Positions 36,851 through 47,132 of a DNA stretch of 64,000 nucleotides are shown piece after piece. The stretch spans positions 64,001 through 128,000 of the forward strand of contig JBBHKE010001486.1 of the NCBI GenBank assembly GCA_037447655.1, in the 5' to 3' direction. The position numbers and the translations under genes are program-made. A model generated the notes under the pieces. The model ran no database searches, was not told where the DNA came from, and worked only from the letters and a program-made list of their open reading frames with translations. This DNA is from Zygnema cylindricum (lineage: Eukaryota; Streptophyta; Zygnematophyceae; Zygnematales; Zygnemataceae). Every line of letters begins with the position of its first letter. Positions within the stretch are counted from its first letter, which is position 1.

Positions 36851-37881
36851 TGTAACTCTGTGACCTCCGTAGGACCTCAGAGTAGGCAGCTCACACGAAG
36901 CCTTTAGGATAACCCTGACCCCTTTGTGTTTCAGCAAGAATAACTGCCACCCTGGCAGACCAAAACTCTGACTACCTTCACCCCTGTAAAGGGAAGACTC
37001 CCCTGAGTCTATAGCAAAAAGGATCTCTGAATTTTCTCCCCTGAGCAGTAAGTTATGAAGGGTCAAAGTTGACCTTTTGTACAAGAGCTCTCTGGGAGAG
37101 AGGGTCTAATCAATCAAATTTTTCTAAGTCCTATCTCTCTCTAAAACTCATCTACTGAAGTACGGCACCAATCATAATAGTGTATCGTACATAAAGGTAC
37201 ATGTACCGCTGTACTTTATGTACGGATATTGTACAACATGGCCAAAAAGTCGACACATGTAATTTTTGGATTCGTTCTTGGAATCCCAGGAGATGTCGTA
37301 ATCCAATGTGATTGTGCCACGTGGCAATTGACGTGACGTCAACCGCAAATCGCCGAAAACCTATTCCACGATCTCGGCATGCTTCGTGGCCGTCCGATTA
37401 AGCCGGGTTACAATCGTGACCGTCATAAATACTTCCGCAGTATTTCTTTCGCTTTCTAAACAAAATGCGCAGTATTCGTTTCGAATGTTGCGTACGCCGT
37501 ACTTTACAAACTGTATCTATGTTTAAAGATCCCGTTAAATGAAATAGACTACGTGTTAACATTTAATAAAATATCAAACCATACTCCTCCAAGCATGATG
37601 GCACACTAAATGGCTAAGGCTACAGGCTAAAAGTGGATGATAGGTACCCAGTTCAAATCCTGGGTCCGTCAATTTATATTTTGGTAAATCTACCAAAATC
37701 TACAACCCGTAACTCTATCTCTAATCAGCATAGGCAGCCATGGCTCTAGCTCCCTCTTCAACCTTCAGTGACTACGACAAGTGTGGGAGCTGAAGAGAGA
37801 AGTTAGAGGCAGACTGCCTCTGCTTCTTTTCTGCATTTTGCAAAACCTAGAAAATACTAAAATAACCTTTTTATTTCTACA
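36851..37881 (-). repeat. Copia A 5' LTR
   Basis: 1031 bases, TGTAACTCTGTGACC to TTATTTCTACA in plus reading, flanked on the right by the ACTTA duplication. The tRNA-like module at 37611-37671 is the clearest of its family: TGGCTAAGGCTACAGG as A box, and ACCCAGTTCAAATCCTGGGT, a T-arm with a perfect stem. Confidence 0.92.
37611..37671 (+). other. tRNA-like module in copia A 5' LTR
   Basis: A box TGGCTAAGGCTACAGG, about 24 bases, then a T-arm of stem ACCCAG, loop TTCAAAT and stem CTGGGT (with one extra C). The spacing fits an internal pol III promoter. It is antisense to element A. The D, anticodon and acceptor stems are not convincing, so it is not called a tRNA gene. Confidence 0.5.
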
Positions 37882-38084
37882 ACTTATTGCTCAGGGGAGC
37901 AAATTCAGTGATTCTTTTTGCGTTTCAACTAGGGGAGGCTTGTCCTTACAAGGATGAGGGTGTTAAGAATATTTATGTGCCAGAGGGGCGCTTATTTAGT
38001 GGGAAAGTGGAAGGGGCAAATATTATCCTAGAGGCTTCACATAGGCTGCTCATTCTGTGGGTGAATGGAGACCACAAAATTTCA

Positions 38085-38755
38085 GAACCTTAATCTAGAC
38101 AACGGAATTAGAGATAACTAGCATAGGTAATTGTTGTAATATAGTGCGAACAAAAACCTGCACGAAAGAAATGTACCGGACAATTGTTTTAACGACTAAT
38201 ATTAAAAGCTGGTTTTGATCCAACAGCAGGCATCATTCCGAGACCCTAGAATGGATGCTTTGACGATTTTCAGGTGTGACATGACCTCGCGCAACGAGGC
38301 ACAATAGAATTAGAAAGCGGGAATCACAGAGAGCATGGGAACAAATTTGGAGGAGACATATGTCTACCCCATGGCCTGTCGTACCTCGACGGTATAGAAA
38401 AAACATCGGCTATAATACCTTTCTTTACTGTGCGGTTCTCTGATTGGTTCGTACACTAGTAAATAGGTGTTGTGAGAGGGATTTATGACTTAGAGGATTG
38501 AGGAGGAAGCCGCCTCTCTCCTAATGAGTTTGTATAAATGTTGGCATCCGCGCCACTTGATAATTAATGGCCTAGTCGGGCGTTTTTAGTGATTCTACTT
38601 GCTCCGGACTCAAAGAAGTCCAGACTGCGCAGGGTTGTAGTGACATTGTCTATTTTCTTGCTTGGGAAGCAGCGGTCCTAGTTGAAGAAGACTTAGTCAA
38701 AAACTATCTAGAGGCTTTTTGAATTCTGTAGTCCAATGGGGGACACAAAACTGCA
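38085..38755 (+). mobile_element. Copia C 5' LTR, right part, and primer site
   Basis: Continues the LTR begun at 21765 after the second GAACC and ends ACAAAACTGCA at 38755. GGTTATGGGCCCACC (38756-38770) is the primer binding site, so this is the 5' LTR of a plus-strand element. It aligns with the distal two thirds of the solo LTR at 49578-50576. Confidence 0.82.
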
Positions 38756-38770
38756 GGTTATGGGCCCACC

Positions 38771-39249
38771 CTCAAGGGTGCCCATCTTCAATGGATTTGG
38801 GTTCATTTATTGGGAAGCCATGATAGTACCGGCTTTGTGTGAAAAACGATACTTGGGTATTTTCAGTGGACAAGTGAAACTTCCATCTGAAGGAATCCCA
38901 CCAGGGTTTAGTGGAATGAAGTTTTCTACAACACCATCTGCCCTAACGGAGGAGGCACACGACGGAGATAGTAGTGTGTCCGAAAAAGGTTAATAGAAAA
39001 AGACACCTCCCACTCCTGTCGCGAGGGCACCCGGAGTGGTTGTTGTGAAGACCGAGGAAACTAATATTCAAATGAAGGAATACAAAAACATGGCTGCCAA
39101 GCATTTCATTTTGAGGCACCTCACTCAAGCTTTCGCAACCTTTCATCTTCATATTCTCAAGGATGAAGAGTTGTGGGTGACTTTAGTGGAGATTATATAT
39201 CGTGCAATTCTATTCAATTCAATATAATTGCAATTCACTTTCTATATAG
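38771..39249 (+). pseudogene. Copia C gag N-terminus, truncated
   Basis: The plus strand encodes the start of copia gag: RVPIFNGFGFIYWEAM, FSGQVKLP, GIPPGFSGMKF, a frame break, then NMAAKHFILRHLTQ and DEELWVTLVEI. These match the gag start of copia A (36271-36786). The reading is cut at 39249, where the copia D LTR begins. The rest of C is absent from the window. Confidence 0.8.
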
Positions 39250-40248
39250 TGTGCAATTATGTGTCCTCCATTGGATCAATGAATTCAGGAAGCCTCTTGA
39301 TAGCTTTTGGCTAGCCCTCTTTCAATTTGGATCACTGCTACCCAAGCAGGTAAATAGACAATATGACTGCACCCGTGTGCAGTCTGGACTCCCCTGAGTC
39401 CAGAGCAAAAAGAATCACTGAAAATGCCTTACCAGAGAATTAATTATCAAGTGGCAAAGATGCCAATATTTATACAAGCTTGTTGGGAGAGAGACGGCTA
39501 TCTCTTCAATCCTCTAAGTCCTAAACCACTCTCTCAACCTCTATCTACTGATGTAACAACCAATCAGAAGACTGTTCAGTACAAAAAGGTACTATAGACG
39601 ATGTACTTTCTGTACGGCTGGTGTACGACAAGGCCATGGAGGGGACGTCTGTCTCTTTCGGACTTGTCTTCATGCTCCCCGTGATTCCCGCTTTCCAATG
39701 ATATCTTGCCACGTGTTGACAAGTCATGTCACATCCGAAAATCGCCAAGACGGCCATTCGGGATCTGAGCGATGATGCGGACCGTCAGATCAAAACCGGC
39801 TCTTAATGTTTGCCGTTGAAAATAACAAATGTCTGGTATATTTCTTTCGTGCGCACTAAAACTTAACTAGTTCCTATGTCATTAATTTGGTATTCCGTTA
39901 ATCGGATTAATGATGTAGCTAATGTTTAAATGGCTATCAAACCCTATCTATCCTAAAGGACTACTACGACAAACCGGTAAGAGCTGACGGCTACGCCTTG
40001 CTTGTCGGTCGGAGGTTCGAGTCCTGTTGGACTTAACCTTTTTGTTGAGAGTGACTTAGGTTACTCTTTAGTCCTGCCTATGGAGCTGAGGCAGCCATGG
40101 CTCCACCGCCCCCTCTTTCCTTCAGTGACTACAACAAGTATGGGGGCTAGAGAGAGAAGGTGGAGCCAGAGTTCCTGTGCTTTTCTTTTAGCTATTTTAG
40201 CTAATTAAGACTTAGAAAATACCTCCCCTAAATCTAATGATTTCAACA
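39250..40248 (-). mobile_element. Copia D 3' LTR (C-type family)
   Basis: 999 bases, TGTGCAATTATGTGTCCTCC to GATTTCAACA in plus reading, followed by the polypurine complement CTCCCCTTATTTTCTAGTC. Its reverse complement starts TGTTGAAATCATTAG and matches the solo LTR at 49578, so C, D and the solo LTR are one family. The tRNA-like module is at 39973-40036. Confidence 0.85.
39973..40036 (+). other. tRNA-like module in copia D LTR
   Basis: CCGGTAAGAGCTGACGG is A-box-like and GAGGTTCGAGTCCTG contains the classic B box GGTTCGAGTCC. Separation is about 33 bases. Antisense to the element. Confidence 0.45.
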
Positions 40249-42243
40249 CTCCCCTTATTTTCTAGTCTAATTTAAGTTTCTCTTTTAATCCACACTTTTC
40301 TTTACCGTATTTTAACTTGGGAGAGGGCACAGGTTTTGTCATCATATCAGCCACCATCTCCCCATCACCTCTATACACCAAATTCACAATTTTGTGTTCC
40401 ACCTTTTCCCTCACAAAACTCAGTCTTATGTCCATGTGTTTAGCTTTAAAATGATGTTTTGAATTGGTTTCAATTGCAATTGCAACCTAAATAACACAAA
40501 ACACCTATGGACTCCCTTCTTTATATACCCTAGTTCTTGTAATAAAGACTTGACCCACATTAGTTCTTTCACAGCAGAACAAGAAGCCATGTACTCAGCC
40601 TCTATAGTGGACTGAGCAACCACCTTTTGTTGCTTACTACTCCAACAGCAACCACCCTCCCCAACATATAACACATACCCAGAAGTACATCTTCTCATAG
40701 GTGCATCCCCATAAATGGTATCACTCGAAGTAGTGATGTCACTGTGCTTCTCTCCCAAATGCAACCATAAATCCCTAGTTCCCACCAAGTATCTCATAAC
40801 TCTCTTGGTTGCCTCCCAATCTCTCTTCCTAGGATCATTAAGACTCCTACCGAGGACTCCAACTGCTGCTGCTATGTCTGGTCTAGTACAATTCATAAAG
40901 TAGATTAAACTTCCAACAACCTGTCTGTAAGGAATAGATTTTATAAACTGTCTTTCTTCTAAACTGATCTGGTCATCTAAGATTATCACTCCTCCTTCTA
41001 CAGTACCATCACTTACTTTCTTCAAGTCCATGAGAGTGGTATGCCTTTACCATCTGAAATTTCTCAAGCATATTTCCAATAGCTTCTTTCTGAGTAAGTC
41101 TGATTATCCTCTTCTCCCTATCTCTTTCCATTTGAATTCCCAAAATGTATTTAGCCTCCTCTAAATCCTTCATGTCAAATCTGCTCCTAAGATCTTTCTT
41201 TAACTTATTGATATTTTCCATATAATTACTTAACACCAGCAAATCATCCACATAAATTGCAATAAAAATCACACCATTCTCATCCTCAAACATATAAATA
41301 GAATGGTTAGAACTGGTCCATATATATCCGAGACTGGTGAGAAACTCATCTAGTTTCTTGTTCCATTTTCTAGGAGCCTGCTTCAGTCCATATAAAGACT
41401 TTATGAGCTTGCAGACTTTGCCCTCCGCTACTTCCTCTACAAAACCCTCTGGCTGCCGCATGAAGGTTTCTTCCTCTAGTTTACTGTTGAGGAAGGCGGT
41501 CTTGATATCCATCAGGTGGATTTCCATGTCTTTTGTAGCTGCTAGACTAAGGAGAATCCTTACAGATGGGAACCAAACCACAGGAGCAAAAGTCTCCTCA
41601 TAATCTATCCCTTCCTTTTGGGTGAACCCCTTTGCTACCAACCGAGCCTTATATCTCTCAATCGTATTATCTGGGTTCAGCTTTTGTTTAAATACCCATT
41701 TGCACCCGATAGGTTTTTCTGTGTGGAGGACAGTGCACTAGCTCCCACGTGTTTGCTTCCATGATGGGAGCCATCTCATCAATAATGGCTTTGACCCTTC
41801 GGTCTTTCTCCGGACTGTTCATTGCCTCCGAGTATGACTGATGCTCATCAGGGTGGGATAGCTTTGTTACCTTGTGAGCAGCCTATTTATTTTGTAGTCT
41901 TTTGCTGCTCCTCCGTCCTCCCTCGAAGTCCGAAGCTGGAATGGAGGGAAGTCTTCGATTCCTCTTCACTGTCTCATCAGCTCCACTATCCATGAAAACC
42001 GGTTCTGGCTCCTCTTCCTCTCTCTCCTCAGAGTGTGTTGAAATATGAGGAGATTCCGGTATATCTCCCCCATCTTCGATCTCCCCTGAATCTGCAATCA
42101 CGTTTTCACTTGTGTCTTTTTTGGGAAGATCTAAGTCATCCTCACTCTCGGACTGAAAACTGATTCTGATTTTCTTGGTGTATTTAAAGGGGTCAAATGA
42201 CTTCCCTTCCACCATGACAACTAGGTGCTTTACCAAAATAATA
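40249..42243 (-). pseudogene. Copia D pol (RT and RNase H), truncated
   Basis: RNase H at 41031-40426 includes YGDAPMRRC and STIEAEYMA. RT at 41641-41009 contains GLKQAPRKWNKKLDEF and the intact AIYVDDLLVLS. The linker lies at 42236-41883. A frameshift near 41020 and stops around 40485 and 41880 interrupt it. Copia sequence ends at about 42243, inside the segment just after integrase (ILVKHLVVM), so integrase and gag are missing. Confidence 0.88.
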
Positions 42244-42510
42244 ACTATCGCGCCCTATATGTGTATCGATTCTTCTACGACTTGGCGGATAACGTTGACG
42301 TGTACTATGACCGTTGGTGACTGTGTAGGACAAATTATCAAATCCGGATCTGGTCACTAAACTTTTTGTCATCCTTTTTGTCAAAGATGTCTCATGTCTG
42401 TCTCCTCAGTTGCCTGAAGGCAACCATGGCTGCCTAAGTCTAAGTGACTACTAGAAGTATATAGATTTAGACAAGCAACTAGGAAATACATTTTAACACT
42501 AAAAGTGCAC
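42244..42510. repeat. Possible decayed LTR end
   Basis: The stretch CTTGCC-like GTTGCCTGAAGGCAACCATGGCTGCC, then AAGTGACTACTAGAAGTATA and a TTTTAACA end, resembles the distal part of the C/D LTR family in minus orientation. It is too eroded for boundaries. Confidence 0.35.
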
Positions 42511-44035
42511 TTGCATCACAAAAAAAGTGAGGTATACTACATAACTAAGTCCTTGGCTATACTATGTCACACTATTTTTCCGTGAGTATTTTGAAAACAA
42601 CATTATAGAATTTACAATTACGATTCTCCAAGTGTCCGGTGAAAACATTGGTCGTCCAATTACATTTTGGTCTTCATCCGCGAAGCAGTCACTCTATGGG
42701 CCTCTGTAATGGTGTACTCACCTCACAGAGGTTAGTGCACTATCACACAACCTATAGAATAGCTACACTTGGACGATATCGACTCTCACAAAAAAAATCA
42801 CATGTCACAAAGGCCGCGTGCCTTCCTCCCAAGGTGGACGCGACAAGGTTGACGCCAATTCACCAAAATTCAACAGAAAGTCTTTGCCAGAAGATATCTC
42901 GTCACGTTTTTTTTGTCTTCCGTTAAAATTTGTGGTTTAACGCGCTTCAATTTTTCGCTTAGAAAAGGCAAAGCTGAAAAAGCAGGCGCTAAAAATGATA
43001 GAGATTTTGCGAAGAAAAATGGGTTTCCGTTGTACAATGACATAGTACGAATATTTTGTAGAGCGATATAGTACAATGATATAGATTTCACATTGAAATC
43101 GGTCGGTTTGCAAAAGTTTGAAATTTGTATTATCTTAACTTTGAATTACGTGGTACCACTCAAATCAAGACACGTAGCTTTACAGGCATAACCTGATGTA
43201 ACCGAGTGTATAAATATTGTTGTCCATACAGTTACAAAGACCTCTCAATGTAACCTCACCCTAACATGCAATGTTTCAACTCTTTTATTTAAAACATATA
43301 CAACACACAACACAATATCTTCACCTTGAGTAAATACATAATCGAATCTTTTTTTTCTTGCAACTACGATGGGGATGTCAATTTATGCTTCTAACCTTGG
43401 AGCCATTCCTTCCAGATCATTTTAATGGTACAAGTTCAAATCGAGACACTTACAAAAGGATCTTTGCCTTTCTTTACTTGTACACATAACCTTTTAGACA
43501 AACATACAAAACACTGAACAATAACATTAAACATTTCACTAACTAACCTCAACACTTTTTTTTTAAATAACAAGATCATGATGGAAACAAAATCTATCAC
43601 TTTAGAACCTCACACAATAATCATACATTCTTTTAAGTACCTCACACACTAAAGGTTCTACATCTTCGGAAATTACTTTCTAAAATTCATCATACAATTT
43701 TCACAACACAAATGAATATAAACTCATGGAGCCGCATATAACTAACAAAACGCCAAGTGTGAACAAGACTTATTCTACACCTTAGATCAACTATTTACCC
43801 GAAGTAGGCAATAATTCACCTTCTTTTTAATACGTGTACATTTGACAATTTCGTTCGTTAAAAGCACTAGTCATCGAACGTCTTTTCCATCCCTTTACTA
43901 TTCTCCGATTGTCCAGGTATCCTTTTGTGAGGGACTTTCATTCTTTAAGCAACAGACTCTCTTTTTCCACTGATGGTGAATTGGTCCCACTTTGATGGTT
44001 ATTTGGTCCTACTTTCCTCATCGACTAACATTGTC
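42511..44035. other. AT-rich non-coding interval
   Basis: About 1.5 kb with no gene, structured repeat or RNA that I can support. Confidence 0.5.
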
Positions 44036-44535
44036 ACGGTGATCCTCTTGGGGGCCCTTCATTTGCCTTTGCTTATTACCGAACATTCTGGGCTTCCGCG
44101 GCAGCTATCCCATCTTACCACTTCGCTTTAGTTGCGGACAATACACACATTATTGTTCCTTTGGACTAAGTTATATTGGCCTATAACTTTTTTAAGGACA
44201 ATTTGGCCGAACTCAATCTTTCTTATTAGCCCTCTTAATAGTATTGTTTGGTCCCCTCGTGCTATTCGTCCTCCTTTCACTTCCCCTCCTATTTTCAAAC
44301 TCCTCTTCTATTCGAAGGCATTCGTGTGTTGGGTTGCGCGCTCGGTTCGGATCCATACGTCACGCTATTTCATGATTCTCATCTTCAGGCAAATTCGTCC
44401 CACGTGGACGACCATTTGCTTTTGCTCTTTTGACACGGTGTTTCCCCCATCGCCCATCCTACCTTACTCGCACTTCCCCTCCCACTGGCACCCCTACTTT
44501 TGTGTCCCTCGTTTATTTATTTGATGATCGCCTCA
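44036..44535 (+). pseudogene. Non-LTR retrotransposon reverse transcriptase fragment
   Basis: From 44038 the frame reads GDPLGGPSFAFAYYRTF, a QGDPLGGP-type RT motif, and then FALVADNTHIIVPLD, corresponding to the RT catalytic ADDTH box with the second Asp changed to Asn. After a stop, IRVLGCALGSDPYV and SSHVDDHLLLL follow in a second frame, matching the conserved thumb region of this element class as I remember it. Several stops break it. The same class may have supplied the C-terminal pieces at 370-1030 and 5567-6560. Truncated on both sides, not functional. Confidence 0.6.
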
Positions 44536-44562
44536 TGGACGTCCTTCACAATTAGTTGAGTA

Positions 44563-45190
44563 TGTTGAAAAGAAATTATTAATATTCACTTCTTAATTTA
44601 GACTCTAGAGAGGAAGAAAGAGAGAGAGTCACCATGGCTTCCCCCATAGTCAGGAAGAAACAGGGTGACACAGACAGATAACCAAAATGTTGGACTGATT
44701 CGGATTTGATCGTAGGCCCTTCACATTCCATAGTAGCCTTGCGTCCTATCCGTTAAGTCTTTGTTGAAGCGTTAGACATATATGGTTTGACAATGTAATA
44801 TAGAGTTATAAGACGACATTTTCATTTAAAGGACCAAATTGCCGAAACGGCACATATAAACGACGGCGCTCACAGACGCGAATCGAACAATGTAAAATAT
44901 ATGATCGGAAGCACATCGTCACCGCCGACAAATTGGAGTGAACTTTTGGCGGCTTTTTGACATAACGGCTTGTTGTGCCACGTGGCGTTACGTCATTGGA
45001 CGCCGAAAAAGATGGGAGGAGGAACCATGGCTCCTAAGTTGACAAGCGTCAAGCAGAAGGCCATGTTGTACAATAGCAGTACAAGAAGTACATCGGCCAC
45101 TGTAACTTCTTGTACTATACAGCTTTTGGTTGATCTAGGTTACAGTAGTAGGTAGCTGTGAGTAGGGGTTTAGGGACTTAGCGTTTTTGA
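44563..45190 (+). mobile_element. Copia B-type LTR fragment
   Basis: Starts TGTTGAAAAGAAATTATTAATATTCAC and follows the copia B LTR through CCATGGCTTCC, the tRNA-like module (minus strand, 44690-44765, with GGATAGGACGC and GATCAAATCC), and TAGTAGGTAGCTGTGAGTAGG. It stops matching at about 45190, where an A-type LTR fragment begins. Confidence 0.7.
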
Positions 45191-45194
45191 GGAG

Positions 45195-45592
45195 CATTAC
45201 GTATTACTGGATCTATGTATCCCGTAATTAATTCTAGTTAAATGGTTTATCGCTTGTATACATAGTTAAATAATTATCAAACTATATGATTGGTAACATT
45301 TCCGCTAGATGAAACGGCTAAGGCTACCGGTTACTTCATGTCTGCCGGCCGGCAGGTTCAAGGATCAAATCCTGCTGCCGGCACATACATTTTAATTAAA
45401 TATATAAACCCTAATATAAAATTCCCGTAAATCTCAGGATAGCCAAGGTAGCCATGGCTCTAGCTTCCTCTCCTATTTCTCAGTGACTGCGACAAGTTTG
45501 AGAGTTGGAGAGAGAAGTTAGAGATAGACTGCCTCGACTTCTATATTTCTTTTCAGACCTAGAAAATACTAATAAAACCATTAGTTTCTACA
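45195..45592 (-). mobile_element. A-type copia LTR fragment (distal part)
   Basis: Matches the second half of the LTRs at 1558 and 4484, from TTACTGGATCTATGTATCCC to TAGTTTCTACA. Includes the tRNA-like module (45312-45388) with AACGGCTAAGGCTACCGG and GGATCAAATCC. It runs directly into integrase sequence rather than into a polypurine tract, so internal DNA between integrase and LTR has been lost. Confidence 0.7.
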
Positions 45593-46506
45593 CGGTTTCC
45601 TTCCAACCCATCTCTTATAAGGTGTCATTCTTTTGACGGTTGTAGTGAGGACTCTATTCTTAATATAGTTAGCACAGTTCATGGCTTCTGCCCAAAATCT
45701 TCTTCCTATTTTCTTATCCGCCAGCATACTACACACACTATCTCCCAAGGTCTGGTTTAACCTCTCAGCTACCCCATTTTTTTCTCGATTATTCGGTACA
45801 GTTTTTTGATGCTGAACTCCCTCATCTCTCTAGTACTCTTCAAACTAGTTAGAGGTGTACTCTCCCCCATTATCACTTCCTATTCTCTTAATGGGGGTTC
45901 CGTGCAACTTTTCATTCCACGCTTGGTATTCCTTGAAGTACTTTGGTGTTTAAGACTTTGTTTTCAGGAAGTAGACTCTAGAATATCTGGACCAATCATC
46001 AGTAATTGTCAGCATACACCTCTTCCCCCCAACCGAAGGTACTTTTGCTGGTCCCCAGATGTCTGTGTGGACCAGATCTAATACTTTATCACCTGTATAC
46101 GTGGCAGTTTTGGGAAAGGGGAGTCTGTGAGCGTTACTTTATGCACAACCACTACAATCATCCATCAATTCATTATCCCCAAACTGAATGCCTTCTACTA
46201 CACCCTGTTTTTTCATTTCCCTCAGCTTATCAAAATGCACATACCCTAACTGCTTATGCCACATCATCAAGATCGGGACACCACCATAGTTAGCACTTTT
46301 CTTTTCATTACTCAAGTTAAGCATAAACATTCCTTGGCTACCCTTATCTGCTGTGAAGTAAACTTCATCTCCGTACTTAGCTGTAAAGAATCCCTTTCTA
46401 GTGAAGGTATCAAAATCTTTGTCATCTAATACAGAAGTAGACACAAGATTTTTACTCAGCTGAGGAATGTAGAGCACATCTGAGAAGGTGAGTATGGAAG
46501 TCTTAC
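45593..46506 (-). pseudogene. Copia H integrase fragment
   Basis: The minus strand encodes TSILTFSDVLYIPQLSKNL, the GAG-pre-integrase region with MMWHKQLGYVH and DDCSGCA, and then an integrase core with HTDIWGP, GSDNGGEY and NGVAERLN. These include all three acidic catalytic residues, but the core is interrupted by several stops. The right end is cut at 46506 by the gypsy 1 LTR. The left end is fused to an A-type LTR end at 45592. Confidence 0.85.
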
Positions 46507-46994
46507 TGTAAAAGAGGCAACAATACACCTCAACACGTCACAATGCACAGCTGAAAACTTCAAGGATCTTCCTGTAGCAATACTAGGAGCACACAGTATT
46601 AACAGACAAGGTTGCGCTTTATTACTTGGAAGAGAGAGTACAGGGTTGCGCTCGCTGTTTAGGTCTACTTGTGGTCCTCTATTGACAAGGTCTACTCGAC
46701 TATTTAAACTAACTAACTGCTAGTCCTCCTAGTACTGTACAGCTGTACACATGGACCTTCACGGTCAACCGAGATCTATCTAAAACTTCCTTCTAGAACT
46801 ATACAGCTCCATCTACAATCTGCGGCGTTGCTATGCTGCTCTGCTATGTTGGGGCGCTACTAAATTGCTACGTCGCTAAGTTGCAATGCTGCTACGCTGC
46901 GCTGGTCTAGAAACGCATCTGCGCTGCTTTGGAATCGCAACTATAGCAGCCCAGCCCTAGCCACTAAGTACGCGAATCTTGTAACCCTATTACA
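46507..46994 (-). repeat. Gypsy 1 3' LTR
   Basis: 488 bases. The polypurine tract on the minus strand (AGTGGGAGGCCT, complement at 46995-47006) lies just inside it. Confidence 0.9.
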
Positions 46995-47132
46995 AGGCCT
47001 CCCACTAAGGATTCAACGTCCCGCTAAACCTTGAATTACTCAGGGAAACTGTAACTTCCGAAGTATGTCGTATGTTTCCTCACGATACTCCTCGAACTCC
47101 TGGCGAAGGGCGTCGAGTTGATGTTAGAGCTG

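Larger units (their letters stand above)
28046..37881 (-). mobile_element. Copia A, full-length element interrupted by element R
   Basis: Both LTRs, the primer site and the polypurine tract are present. A 5-bp target duplication, ACTTA, is found at 28041-28045 and 37882-37886. Removing element R and one copy of its target repeat leaves about 6.4 kb, a normal length for an element with 1-kb LTRs. It sits in the 3' LTR of copia B, in the opposite orientation. Confidence 0.92.
22093..38084 (+). mobile_element. Copia B, full-length element interrupted by copia A
   Basis: The boundaries are supported by a 5-bp target duplication, GAACC, at 22088-22092 and 38085-38089. The 5' LTR is 22093-22964. 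The 3' LTR is 27362-28045 joined to 37887-38084, split by copia A. The internal region runs plus strand from the primer site at 22965 to the polypurine tract AATTAAAGGGAG before 27362. The host of this insertion is the LTR of copia C. Confidence 0.9.

Noticed and set aside
37611-37671. Genuine tRNA gene
   Set aside because: Only the A-box and T-arm are convincing. The acceptor and anticodon stems do not form, and the module is bound to LTR copies.
42250-42600. Continuation of copia D gag
   Set aside because: Copia homology stops at about 42243. The following sequence has stops in all frames and resembles an eroded LTR instead.
44132-44524. 130-codon ORF as a membrane protein
   Set aside because: Hydrophobicity comes from reading the RT fragment out of frame; the GDPLGGP and ADNTH motifs are in a different frame.
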